A DNA stretch of 64,000 nt from Acidobacteriota bacterium (GCA_003697135.1 RFGC01000035.1:1-64000); one strand, 5' to 3'; counted from the stretch's first letter, positions 47,690 to 56,419 are shown. Translations and numbers: made by a program. The notes: generated by a model from the sequence alone, not told the origin.

Positions 47690-48954
47690 TCAAAAGTAAA
47701 GTAACCTTTGTTTTTCTTTCTGCAGTTGTAGCGGCTTATGTATTCGTTGGCGGCTGGCTTGGCACAAAAGCACAACAGCAGATAAACGATCCGGGTGCGC
47801 AAATGCGCATCTTCGAGAGCGTTCTACAGCATATTCAAAACGATTATGTTGATGAACCAGACCTGGCAAAAGTTAGAGCTGGAGCTTTGAGAGGCTTAGC
47901 CTACGGACTTGATCCTTATTCTTCATATCTCACGGCTGAACAAGTTAAAGATTACTTATCGAATAAAAATGTTAAACTAGTAGGTATTGGTGCTGAATTT
48001 TCGCAAGTTTCAGGCTATCTATATGTAATCTCGACCATTAAAGGTTCACCAGCCGATAAAGCAGGGCTAAAGGCAGGCGATGTGATTGAATACATAGAAA
48101 ATAAGGCAACACGCGATATTTCGCTTTACGATGCGCAACAATTGCTTTTAGGCGAGCCGGGTTCAAAGGTAAAACTTAGAGTTCTGCGGAGTGGTTCAAG
48201 ACCGCAAACTATCATAGTTGAGCGCGGAAGCTACAAAATACCAGAAGCAGAAAGCCGAATGGAAGCTGGCAAAATCGGCATAATCAAGGTTTACAGTCTC
48301 GAAGAAGGCGAAGCAAAAGACATTCGGAATCAGCTACAGAATCTTTTGAAACAAGGTGCTGAGAAAATCATTCTCGATCTGCGAGGCGTTGCGGCCGGCA
48401 CATTAACCGAAGCCGTAGAAGTTGCTAATCTCTTCATCAAAGAAGGCACTTTGGCGCAGGTTATTGGTCGAGAAAACAAGGTTTTGAGAACCTACACGGC
48501 AGACCCATCGAAGCATGTTTTTTCAGGTCCTCTGGTTGCTTTAATAGACATTGGCACTGCTGGAGCGGCAGAAGTGGTAGCATCGGCTATACTGGAATAC
48601 TCGCGCGGCGAAGTCGTCGGTGAAAAAAGCTTCGGCGCAGGAACAGAACAAGAACTCTTCACACTCCGTAGTGGCGATGGATTTCTTTTAACAGTTGCGA
48701 AATGGGCTTCTGGTAAAGGCAAGCCTTTCTTAGCAGATGAAAGATCAAACTCAGGCGTGAAACCTTCAGTAGAGGTTAAACGAAGCGACTCGCCTGATTC
48801 AACTGATTTGGAAAATATACTCGATCAAGATGAAGAAACACCGCAACAGCAGCAGCAGCAAACACAACCTAAACCAAACGAGCAAGAAGACATTCAGCTC
48901 AAGAAGGCTTTGGAAATTCTTCAAGGAAAGTCGGCGGTAGCAACGCCAAAGTAA
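47683..48954 (+). CDS. S41-family protein lacking catalytic Ser/Lys (CtpA-like pseudoprotease)
   Basis: A 423-residue homologue of carboxyl-terminal processing proteases. It has a signal/anchor helix (about 6-27), an N-terminal helical region with GLDPYSSYLTAEQ, a PDZ domain (about 95-180, GIGAEFSQVSGYLYV and GSPADKAGLKAGDVI), and a tail-protease core with IILDLRG. The nucleophile segment reads GTAGAAEVV where active enzymes have SASASE, placing Gly294 at the catalytic Ser. The lysine segment reads SFGAG, with Ala319 for Lys. The C-terminus has a short poly-Gln tract (QQQQQQ). It probably acts as a PDZ-bearing binding protein. Divergent from ruvX. Confidence 0.85.
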   Translation: MSFKSKVTFVFLSAVVAAYVFVGGWLGTKAQQQINDPGAQMRIFESVLQHIQNDYVDEPDLAKVRAGALRGLAYGLDPYSSYLTAEQVKDYLSNKNVKLVGIGAEFSQVSGYLYVISTIKGSPADKAGLKAGDVIEYIENKATRDISLYDAQQLLLGEPGSKVKLRVLRSGSRPQTIIVERGSYKIPEAESRMEAGKIGIIKVYSLEEGEAKDIRNQLQNLLKQGAEKIILDLRGVAAGTLTEAVEVANLFIKEGTLAQVIGRENKVLRTYTADPSKHVFSGPLVALIDIGTAGAAEVVASAILEYSRGEVVGEKSFGAGTEQELFTLRSGDGFLLTVAKWASGKGKPFLADERSNSGVKPSVEVKRSDSPDSTDLENILDQDEETPQQQQQQTQPKPNEQEDIQLKKALEILQGKSAVATPK

Positions 48955-49027
48955 AAAGCTATAGGATAGATTAACAATCGGAAGTGCTATTGAATTGTTA
49001 ATTTCTAAATTGCTAGAATCGGCTCTT

Positions 49028-49474
49028 GTGGAACTCAAAATACGTCTCGTAGAAGAAAAAGACTTTGCACAATGGTTACGTCTGCGCAAGTTTCTGTGGG
49101 ATCAGCTAACCGAGGAAGAACACCTCGAAGAAATGCGAGGTATTTACCACAACCCTGAAACTCAACTCGTCTTAGTTGCTGAATTAGAAAATGGGAAGAT
49201 AGTAGGTTTTTTAGAGGCAAGCATACGTCCTTTTGCTGAAGATTGTTTGACCGATAGGGTCGGATACTTGGAAGGTTGGTTTGTAGAACCAGAGTTTCGT
49301 AAAAAAGGCATCGGCAGAGCATTAGTCGAAGAAGCAGAGGAATGGGCTAGAAGTCATGGATGCACCGAGATGGCTTCTGATTCTGAAGTAGGTAATGAAT
49401 TGAGTATAATTGTTCATTCCCGTCTAGGCTATACGGAAACATCATGCCTTATACACTGGAGAAAGGAACTTTAA
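49028..49474 (+). CDS. GNAT acetyltransferase resembling aminoglycoside 6'-N-acetyltransferases
   Basis: A 148-residue GNAT protein. The acetyl-CoA site is EPEFRKKGIGRALVEEAEEWA (R/Q-x-x-G-x-G/A). VGYLEGWFVEPEFR, SHGCTEMASDSE and HSRLGYTET closely follow the spelling of the AAC(6')-I group. Its natural substrate is unknown; many chromosomal relatives in environmental bacteria are not resistance genes. The GTG at 49028 is used; a TTG at 48995 would add 11 residues. The gene is convergent with dapF (42 bp). Confidence 0.8.
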   Translation: MELKIRLVEEKDFAQWLRLRKFLWDQLTEEEHLEEMRGIYHNPETQLVLVAELENGKIVGFLEASIRPFAEDCLTDRVGYLEGWFVEPEFRKKGIGRALVEEAEEWARSHGCTEMASDSEVGNELSIIVHSRLGYTETSCLIHWRKEL

Positions 49475-49516
49475 TCCCGCCAAAAGGCTTGAAGATATTT
49501 GCTTTCTTTGCAACCT

Positions 49517-50332
49517 TTAGACTATGAATTTACCGTAAAAAACGAACTCTGCTTCGCCCTTGATGTGCATTCTATTTTTCTCGTCCCAGCAAGTTTCTGT
49601 AACTCCACCGGGCGCTTTGACCAAAACCTCTCCGCGTTCATTTCTTTTAGCCAAATGAACTACTGCCGCAGCAACAGAACAAGTGCCTGATGAAGAAGTT
49701 TCACCCGCACCGCGCTCCCATATCCGCACTTCGATCTCCCTAGGTCCTAAAACCTTCACGAAAACGACATTGGTTCTTCTTGGAAAAGCAGGATAAACCT
49801 CTATTTCGGCACCTATTTTGCGCCAATCTATTGAATCAAAATCATCAACGAAAAATACGCAAACAGGATTCCCGACATCTACAAAATCTGCCAATAAAAA
49901 TTTTCCCATCGGAAGATAAAGCTCTACTTTCTCGATTCTTGAAGGCTCTCCTATTTCTGCCTCAAACCAGAAACGATTTTCTTCTCTTTTCAAAAGCTTA
50001 AATGTTTTGGTGCCACTTGCGGTTTCTAATCTTAGCGTCGTTTTTTTCCAAAATTTCTTCAGGTAAAGATAAGCTACAGCGCAACGAGTGCCATTACCTG
50101 AAAAAGCGGCTTCGCTTCCATCAGGATTAAGAATCGTGCACCCATAATCGGCTGACTCGTCGGTTATCGGCTTTTCGATAATCACAATCCCATCACCACC
50201 GATACCGCGATGCCTATCACATACCCTTATGGCAAAATCCGTCAGTGAAGAAATACCCTCTAGTGATTCCCTCTCAACAATCACGTAATCGTTACCAAAT
50301 CCGTGAAACTTGTAGAATTCAATTTCTCTCAT
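49517..50332 (-). CDS. dapF: DapF-family epimerase with both catalytic Cys replaced by Ser
   Basis: A 271-residue diaminopimelate epimerase-fold protein, with FYKFHGFGNDYVIVE at the start and the two-lobed symmetric layout. Canonical DapF has CGNGxR and ACGxG cysteines. Here the first is Ser78 in FSGNGTRC and the second is Ser215 in GAGETSSSGTCS. Neighbouring cysteines (84 and 218) sit at non-catalytic positions. It is thus either a serine-variant subgroup or has another substrate. The start at 50332 has CAGGA upstream, and it overlaps the dacB end by 14 bp, linking it to the cell wall. Confidence 0.82.
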   Translation of the reverse strand: MREIEFYKFHGFGNDYVIVERESLEGISSLTDFAIRVCDRHRGIGGDGIVIIEKPITDESADYGCTILNPDGSEAAFSGNGTRCAVAYLYLKKFWKKTTLRLETASGTKTFKLLKREENRFWFEAEIGEPSRIEKVELYLPMGKFLLADFVDVGNPVCVFFVDDFDSIDWRKIGAEIEVYPAFPRRTNVVFVKVLGPREIEVRIWERGAGETSSSGTCSVAAAVVHLAKRNERGEVLVKAPGGVTETCWDEKNRMHIKGEAEFVFYGKFIV

Positions 50333-51992
50333 CGGTTTTTCCTGCAAAATTCGCAAGTAACAAGACTATTTCGTCAATCGTTGAAACTCTCAAGCTCTGT
50401 TCAGGAAGATTGTTGATTATAATCGAAAAAACGAATTTTTCGCCTGATAAAGTGTTAACATATCCGCTTAATGCTGAAACCTGATTGATTGTTCCCGTTT
50501 TCCCGCGGACATTTTTTTCAGCTAGCGTTCCCTTGAATCGCTCCTTCAGAGTTCCGTCCGTGCCTGCGATTGTTAAAGATTCATACCACGCATCAGCAAA
50601 TCGGCTTTTTTTCATGAATGAATACAGTTGGACAGTAGCTTCGGGAGTCACCAGATTATGCCTCGACAGTCCCGAACCGTCATACATTAAAACGCTTCCC
50701 GATGGCACACCAATTTCTTGCAAGAATTTATCAACAACAGCAATGCCTTTATCCAAACTGTTTCTCTTTGGGTCTTTCAGTTCGCCTAGGGCTTCGCCCA
50801 TAGCTCTAAGCATCAACTCTGTGTAGAGATTTTGACTTGGTTTCATCGTTTTCTGGGCGATCAACTTGAGTGGTGGCGACTCTAGCTTAGCAATTTCAAT
50901 TAAACCCACAGGTAAAGGATTTTTCTTGCGGTAATCTGAATTAACCGTCTCAGTTTTTCCTGTGATTACAATTCCTTTCTGTTCTAGAAGAAGTCGCAAA
51001 ATCGAAACAAACGTCAAGGCTGGGTTGGGAAGAGCAACATAGGTCTCAAAAGGTTTTGCACTTCTGCCTATAAAGCCAGAAACTTCCAATAAATTTGTCC
51101 CTAAACTTCTTTTTATCCCGATCTCACGAGAATTTCCTTCAGCAGTGTTTACTTCATTTATCAATGCAAAACCACTTTCAGGCGGTATGATTTGCACAGA
51201 CGCTTTTTCATTTGCCTTGCTAGAAGGCTTAATCACAACTTTTGCGGCATTATCATTTATGGAGAGAGCAGAAACTTGCGCGCCGTAATACCATTGAAGG
51301 TCATCCCATTCCCAAGTGTAGGGTATTGGAGAACTACTGAAATAGCTTTCGTCTCCGATTAGATTTCCTTCGATCTTCTTTACGCCCGCCGCAACTATTT
51401 TTTCAACCAGTCTTTCCATTCCCTTAACATCATCTTCCGGGTTAATACCAAAAGAGATTGTCGGATCGCCACGACCGAAAATTATCAAGTCTCCTTTGAT
51501 GATGCCATCTTTATCAGGTGCTGAAGTTGCATAAACACTGGTTACGAAACGAAAATCTGGTGTTAGTTTTTCTAACGCTGTTGCTACGGTGAAATTCTTC
51601 ATGTTCGAGGCTGGCATGAAGTATTTATCACTATCTTCATCGAAAACTACCTTGCCTGTGTCGAGAGAAACGATCTTTATACCTATTCTGCATCGTCGAA
51701 GTGAAGGCTGAGAAAGTATTTGACGAATCTTATCTTGCAGTTCTGAAAGACTTTTAATCGGTTCAAGCGGTTTTCTCGCTACTTCAGATATTGGTGTTTG
51801 ACTTGGTATTGGTGTGCTTGGTGGTGTCGGAGTCGGCGAAGGACTCTGAATTTTTGAAGGCGTCGGAGTCTGCGAAGGTGTAGGTGTAACGACTATTCTA
51901 CTTCGCCGCGTTTCTTGCGCCGAAGGTGCGTAGCTAAGCAGTAGTGAAATAAAAAACAAAAAGATTATGTTACACACAGCTTGACGTTTCAT
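50319..51992 (-). CDS. dacB: D-Ala-D-Ala carboxypeptidase/endopeptidase PBP4 (S13)
   Basis: A 557-residue periplasmic penicillin-binding protein. It has a signal peptide (about 1-25), then a Pro/Thr/Ser-rich linker (about 34-70) typical of surface linkers, then the S13 domain. SxxK is SNMK in MPASNMKNFTVATALEKL, SxN is SIND in VSALSINDNAAKV, and KTG is in RGKTGTINQVSALSGYV. It trims or cuts peptidoglycan cross-links. Its 3' end overlaps dapF, so the two are co-transcribed. Confidence 0.92.
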   Translation of the reverse strand: MKRQAVCNIIFLFFISLLLSYAPSAQETRRSRIVVTPTPSQTPTPSKIQSPSPTPTPPSTPIPSQTPISEVARKPLEPIKSLSELQDKIRQILSQPSLRRCRIGIKIVSLDTGKVVFDEDSDKYFMPASNMKNFTVATALEKLTPDFRFVTSVYATSAPDKDGIIKGDLIIFGRGDPTISFGINPEDDVKGMERLVEKIVAAGVKKIEGNLIGDESYFSSSPIPYTWEWDDLQWYYGAQVSALSINDNAAKVVIKPSSKANEKASVQIIPPESGFALINEVNTAEGNSREIGIKRSLGTNLLEVSGFIGRSAKPFETYVALPNPALTFVSILRLLLEQKGIVITGKTETVNSDYRKKNPLPVGLIEIAKLESPPLKLIAQKTMKPSQNLYTELMLRAMGEALGELKDPKRNSLDKGIAVVDKFLQEIGVPSGSVLMYDGSGLSRHNLVTPEATVQLYSFMKKSRFADAWYESLTIAGTDGTLKERFKGTLAEKNVRGKTGTINQVSALSGYVNTLSGEKFVFSIIINNLPEQSLRVSTIDEIVLLLANFAGKTDERN

Positions 51993-52301
51993 TTTGACGT
52001 TTCACTTTTCGGCGCTTTATTTTTCGAGACAAAAGCTTGCAAAAGTTGATTATACGAAAAACTTACCTCGCCCAAAAATCGAGAAAATCGCAAAAATCCA
52101 CTCGATTGTGGGTAAATCTCAAGATTACTTAATGCTTCTAAAAAATTCCTCGTATGATTTTTTGAACAAAGTATGCTAAAAAATAGCTGAGATAAACGAA
52201 ATTATCTCATCTCAAAAGCCGAAAGAGATAAAACTCAAATCTAAATCCTCAGGGCTTGTTTTGATTGTTGAGTGAACTTTTTTCGACAAAGGTAAACATT
52301 T
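51993..52301. other. Intergenic region between dacB and peroxiredoxin genes
   Basis: About 309 bp between divergent genes, AT-rich. A short direct duplication, TTGACGTTTCA at 51981 and again at 51994, overlaps the dacB start and could be an operator pair. No supported coding frame, RNA gene or clear promoter was seen. Confidence 0.5.
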
Positions 52302-52754
52302 ATGAGAGTTGGAGATGCAGCACCTGATTTTGTTTTGAAGGATTCGGACGGAAAAGACTGGAAACTTTCCGATCACAAAGGCAAGGTGATAGTTTTGCTA
52401 TTCTATCCGGGCGATGATACTCCCGTCTGCACGAAACAACTTTGTTCGGTGCGTGACAATTGGGAAAAATACACACAAACGGGCGCTGAAGTTGTCGGCA
52501 TATCAACCGATTCAGTTCAATCCCATAAAAAGTTTGCTTCCAAATACAACTTACCCTTGAAACTTCTCTCGGATGAAAAAGGCGAAGTGATTAGAAAATA
52601 TGAGATGCAGTCCTGGATCCCAGGTTTTTCAGCACGCGGAGTTGTTGTGATTGATAAAAACGGTAAGATAGCCTACCACAAAGTCGAACCCTTAAGCCTT
52701 TTCCGCCCCAAAGATGAAGAGATAATAAAGGCAATTGAAAAAGCTAACGCTTGA
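52302..52754 (+). CDS. Thioredoxin-dependent peroxiredoxin, BCP/PrxQ type
   Basis: A 150-residue peroxiredoxin that reduces hydrogen peroxide and organic peroxides. The peroxidatic Cys43 and resolving Cys48 are in YPGDDTPVCTKQLCSVRD, the five-residue spacing of PrxQ enzymes. The Thr three residues before Cys43 (Thr40) belongs to the catalytic Pro-x-x-x-Thr-x-x-Cys motif. It is cytoplasmic, with no signal peptide. The next gene begins 61 bp later and encodes a YggX-like protein, also an oxidative-stress function. Confidence 0.95.
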   Translation: MRVGDAAPDFVLKDSDGKDWKLSDHKGKVIVLLFYPGDDTPVCTKQLCSVRDNWEKYTQTGAEVVGISTDSVQSHKKFASKYNLPLKLLSDEKGEVIRKYEMQSWIPGFSARGVVVIDKNGKIAYHKVEPLSLFRPKDEEIIKAIEKANA

Positions 52755-52802
52755 TGAATCAGCTAAATGCTCTTCTCTCTTTTCTTTAGTGTTTGCGCTT
52801 TT

Positions 52803-52808
52803 TATAAT
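52803..52808 (+). promoter_or_regulatory. Possible -10 element giving leaderless mRNA
   Basis: TATAAT at 52803-52808 lies seven bases before the ATG of the YggX-like gene, so initiation would fall at or next to the start codon. No Shine-Dalgarno precedes that ATG. The -35 is weak. Confidence 0.35.
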
Positions 52809-52815
52809 TTTGCTT

Positions 52816-53115
52816 ATGGGACTGTTTTCATCGGAAAAATTCAAATGCACAAGATGCAGTAGAAAAGGCGAACAATTACCTTTTGCTCCGTTCCCCAATG
52901 AGATCGGCACGAGAATTTATAATGAAATTTGCCAGATTTGTTGGCGAGAATGGATGCAGAGACAAAATCAGCTAATAAATCATTTCGGTTTGGACGTATC
53001 CGATCCAGAAGCCCAAGAGTTTTTATTCGATCAAATAAAACTCTTCCTTTTCAACGAAGGCAGTCGCCCGATTGCAGAAATAGACACAAGCAAAGAAGGA
53101 ACAATTAAGTGGTAG
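52816..53115 (+). CDS. YggX-like Fe(2+)-trafficking protein
   Basis: A 99-residue protein resembling the oxidative damage protection protein YggX. It has CTRCSRKGEQL (11-21), FPNEIGTRIYNEIC, WREWMQRQNQLINHFGLDVSDP and FLFDQIKLFLFNEG, paralleling the family's iG-x-x-I, W-x-x-W-x-x-x-Q and LIN segments. YggX protects Fe-S clusters from oxidation. Here an extra CxxC could bind metal. The upstream extension to 52735 overlaps the peroxiredoxin gene in another frame and is not supported. A TATAAT lies just before the ATG. Confidence 0.75.
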   Translation: MGLFSSEKFKCTRCSRKGEQLPFAPFPNEIGTRIYNEICQICWREWMQRQNQLINHFGLDVSDPEAQEFLFDQIKLFLFNEGSRPIAEIDTSKEGTIKW

Positions 53116-53206
53116 TTTCTGCAACTTTGCCAAAATTCTTCTCGCAGAGAAATCGTAGATTTCTTGGTTGCCGGCTTTGCGCCGACAAAAATTTTTGTGC
53201 TAGATT

Positions 53207-55429
53207 TTAGCCCAAACAGGCGACTTGGCCTATCAAACAACATATTGCCGATTCAGCGCCTTGGTTCATACTTGCGCCGTGTGGATCGAGTCCATCAGAG
53301 CAGGCTCCGGTTATAAAATCATAAAGTTTCACCCCAAGCCTGTTTCTTCCCAAAAACCACTCCATTGCCGCTCTTGCCATTTTGAGATAACTTGCTTCTT
53401 TGGTGATCGTATAAGCTAACAAGCAGGCTTCAACCGTATATCCTGCTTCTATAGGCTGTTGGCTAAAGATTGCTCTTTGTCCACCTCGGCGATACCAACC
53501 TTGATTGCCTACAAAATCAAAGTAACCTTCTTTGTTATAAGTTTGCTCCAGAAGAAAGTCTAACGACTCAAGCCCTATCTCTTTGTAAAGGTCTTCATCG
53601 GTTACTTTGTAAGCAAGAAGCATTGCCTGCGGCATTTTGGCGTTTGCGTATGTTATTTCATCTCCGAACCATCGCCAATCATCTGCTCGACTTGAACGAT
53701 AGATTTCAGCCAGCTTGTCAGCCAATTCAACTAAACGTCGTCGAACTAAAACGGCGCCTTCGTATTTCTGCAAGAAAGAATACAAACCGCATATTGCATA
53801 AGCCATCGCTCTGGGATAATTCAACTCCAGTTTTTCAATCGTTTTCTCGAAAATATCTTTAGCAAGGATTCGCATTCTTTCATTCGGTGCAAGCGAAACC
53901 GCTGTTCCCAATCCCCACAATGCCCGTCCTATTGTGTCCTCGCTCCCGCACTCGTCAATAAATTCCCTAGCATAGTTCATGAAATTATGAAACTTTCCGT
54001 CAGGCATTTGAGCGTATTGAATGAAACTCAAATATATTTCTGCCAGCTCGATGGCTTTTGGCTCTTGGTATTGCTGGAAGTAATTAAGCACAGCAACAAG
54101 CGCGCGAGCGGCATCGTCGGTTGTGTAACCGTATCTTCTATCTGGAACGCCGTATGTAGCATGTTGAAATATACCTGTATCGTCTGTTAGCTTGATGATA
54201 TGACCTAACCTAGCTTCTGGCAAATCTCCTACCAAAACCGTCTTGCCTGTTGTTTGCAAGATTCTTGGAGGTCTTTTGGCTTCCGATATTATCTTCTCGA
54301 ACAGCCCCGCATAAGCACTTCCAACATTCTGCCACGTCATCTGACGCCCAAATTCATAGGCTTTCTTTCTCATTCGATGGCGGGTAGCTTCATTCTCTAT
54401 AAGCTTTATGAGCGTTTCCGAAAGCTGCTTGACATTACCGAATTCAACCAATTTTCCGCGTCCATCTGCCAGTAATTCTTCCGCATAGAAATATGGGGTT
54501 GAAACCACAGCTTTCCCCATACCAACCGCATAAGAAAGCGTCCCGCTTACGATTTGCTCCTTTGATTGATAAGGAGTAATGTATATGTCACAAGCTCCGA
54601 TGAATTCGCACAATTCATCGAAATCAACGTATCTGTCATAAAAAATCACGTAATCTTCTAGCTCCAATTCTCTAACGAGTCTTTTTAACCAAAGCCTGTA
54701 TTCTTCGCCTTCACGCTTCTTTACTTCAGGATGTGTTGCTCCAAGCACGATATACACGACTTCAGGATGACGCTCAACAACTTTTGGTAACGCCTTAAGC
54801 ACAAACTCTATGCCTTTGTTGCGACTTATAAGTCCGAAGGTCAAAAGAACAAGCTTGCCTTCAACGTTGAACTTATCTTTGTAAAAATTCGGATCAACGA
54901 AAGGAACATCGGGAACGCCATGAGGTATCACGCTTATCTTGCTGTTGGGTATTCCATAAACTTCTTTCAAAATTGATTCAGCCTTTTTGCTCATCACTAC
55001 CAAATGTGCAGACGCATCAGCAACTCTTAAAAGAGTATCCTTCAATGCATCATTTGGCTGACTTATTACGGTATGCAAAGTCGTAACTACTGGCTTTTGA
55101 AGATTCAAAAGTAGTTCGATTATGTATTTACCGTAATTACCGCCGAAAATGCCGAATTCATGTTGTAAGCATACCAAATCAGCTCCAGAAAAGTTTATGT
55201 ATTCAGCCGCTAATCTATAATCGCTTAGCTGACTTTGTCTAATTTCAAAAACGACCTCTGATGGATAATCGAATCTATCTGAGTCGCCCGTGAGTGCTAT
55301 AACAGAAGATTGACAATCATTCTCCATCAAGGCTTGTCTCAAATCGCTCGTGAAAGTGGCTATTCCACAGGCTCTCGGCGGATAAGTCGCTATAAGACGG
55401 ACCTTTCTTTTGACTTTTCCGTTTTGCAT
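53207..55429 (-). CDS. GT4 glycosyltransferase fused to a C-terminal (alpha/alpha) toroid domain
   Basis: A 740-residue cytoplasmic protein. The N-terminal ~390 residues are a GT-B glycosyltransferase of family 4: start RLIATYPPRACGIATFTSDL, donor-side LLTFGLISRNKGIEFVLKAL, and the YQSKEQIVSGTLSYAVGMGKAVVSTPY segment with catalytic Glu. Residues about 430-740 form an (alpha/alpha)6-like domain (DDAARALVAVLNYFQQ, WFGDEITYANAKMPQAMLLAY) like that of glycoside hydrolases. The acceptor is unknown. It is convergent with the YggX-like gene and has its own start, with GGAGG upstream. Confidence 0.85.
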   Translation of the reverse strand: MQNGKVKRKVRLIATYPPRACGIATFTSDLRQALMENDCQSSVIALTGDSDRFDYPSEVVFEIRQSQLSDYRLAAEYINFSGADLVCLQHEFGIFGGNYGKYIIELLLNLQKPVVTTLHTVISQPNDALKDTLLRVADASAHLVVMSKKAESILKEVYGIPNSKISVIPHGVPDVPFVDPNFYKDKFNVEGKLVLLTFGLISRNKGIEFVLKALPKVVERHPEVVYIVLGATHPEVKKREGEEYRLWLKRLVRELELEDYVIFYDRYVDFDELCEFIGACDIYITPYQSKEQIVSGTLSYAVGMGKAVVSTPYFYAEELLADGRGKLVEFGNVKQLSETLIKLIENEATRHRMRKKAYEFGRQMTWQNVGSAYAGLFEKIISEAKRPPRILQTTGKTVLVGDLPEARLGHIIKLTDDTGIFQHATYGVPDRRYGYTTDDAARALVAVLNYFQQYQEPKAIELAEIYLSFIQYAQMPDGKFHNFMNYAREFIDECGSEDTIGRALWGLGTAVSLAPNERMRILAKDIFEKTIEKLELNYPRAMAYAICGLYSFLQKYEGAVLVRRRLVELADKLAEIYRSSRADDWRWFGDEITYANAKMPQAMLLAYKVTDEDLYKEIGLESLDFLLEQTYNKEGYFDFVGNQGWYRRGGQRAIFSQQPIEAGYTVEACLLAYTITKEASYLKMARAAMEWFLGRNRLGVKLYDFITGACSDGLDPHGASMNQGAESAICCLIGQVACLG

Positions 55430-55552
55430 TGTTTCCTCCTTCCTCGTGTTGTGTATAAACCAGATTTTACCAAAAGCCAGTTTGAGGTCTTAAAACCTTA
55501 GGAAGCCCGTTTGGTAAAGCCTTCTGGTCTAGAGATGTCTTCTGCGGGAAAA

Positions 55553-56206
55553 TTATTTTCTTTTTTGAATAACGGTTAATTTAACATTTCGACGCCCAAA
55601 GCGAATAGCTTCTGAGCATTTCGGAACCCATACGTCAATCTTGCGTCCCTTGACTTTTCTTCCAGTGTCGGCAACAACGTATGTCCCACTATAAGAGCCT
55701 GCTGTTAATTGAACTAGCGAACCCATGGGTAAAACTTTTGGATCAGCCGCTATTATGCCACGTCGAACAAATGCTCCGGAAGCTGTCCTGCCTTTCAGAC
55801 AGTAAGCAGTAGCGGTAAAGCTACGAGCAGATTCAGCCATCTTATCCTGACCATCGTTTTGATTTCGATTACCGCTAGATGGCTTTACGACTTCAGAATC
55901 TTTTTCTTGAAACTTCTCATTACTTACAACTTCTGCTTCTTTCTTGGAATCTTCAGATTCCTTTCTCTTATTTTTATCGTCTTGTTGCAAGCTAGAATCT
56001 GAAGCTAACGGACTTTGACTGACTTCTTGAGTTTTTTCAAAATTGGTCTGAACAAAACTTTGATCGCCCTTAAGACTCTCTTCTTGATAAACCCTAAAAT
56101 CTGCTGAAAAGTCAACTTCTCCTGCTTGCTGTTGAATAAGAGATACGCCTATTACCAACACCGCAAGACCAGAGAAAGCGCTTTTCTTAGCCAGATTTTT
56201 CATCAT
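55553..56206 (-). CDS. Exported 3D (Asp-Asp-Asp) domain protein
   Basis: A 217-residue protein. It has a signal/anchor helix (about 8-27), an intrinsically disordered charged linker (about 30-120, rich in Lys, Glu, Ser and Asn), and a C-terminal 3D domain (about 125-213). The domain contains FTATAYCLKGRTASG, GIIAADPKVLPMGS, YVVADTGRKVKGRKIDVWV and FGRRNVKLTVI, giving the three Asp and the double-psi beta-barrel. Such domains cleave or bind peptidoglycan, like MltA. It is divergent from the cas operon. Confidence 0.88.
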   Translation of the reverse strand: MMKNLAKKSAFSGLAVLVIGVSLIQQQAGEVDFSADFRVYQEESLKGDQSFVQTNFEKTQEVSQSPLASDSSLQQDDKNKRKESEDSKKEAEVVSNEKFQEKDSEVVKPSSGNRNQNDGQDKMAESARSFTATAYCLKGRTASGAFVRRGIIAADPKVLPMGSLVQLTAGSYSGTYVVADTGRKVKGRKIDVWVPKCSEAIRFGRRNVKLTVIQKRK

Positions 56207-56323
56207 CTAAACTCTCCTTTTCCAAAATTGCACAAACAGCAAAAGCAAAATTTTGCACACTTAGCAGATGATAGCATAGATTCTTCAAAATTTCATCTTC
56301 AGAGAATATTGTGGCCACAAGTT

Positions 56324-56390
56324 GTTGTGCAGGCACAACTTAAGCAAATCACTTAACTTAAACTTTACTTTTTCAGATACTTAAAGTATC
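56324..56390. promoter_or_regulatory. Two palindromes upstream of cas operon
   Basis: GTTGTGC-AG-GCACAAC (56324-56339) is a perfect 7-2-7 inverted repeat, and GATACTT-A-AAGTATC (56376-56390) is a perfect 7-1-7 one. Both lie between the divergent 3D-protein gene and cas6 and could be operators for either. The second ends 29 bp before the cas6 ATG. Confidence 0.5.
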
Positions 56391-56419
56391 CTGTGGGTAA
56401 GTTAGGAGTGAAATTGAAA

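Noticed and set aside
51981-52005. Direct repeat TTGACGTTTCA upstream of dacB
   Set aside because: Too short and partly inside the dacB coding start to call as a regulatory site.
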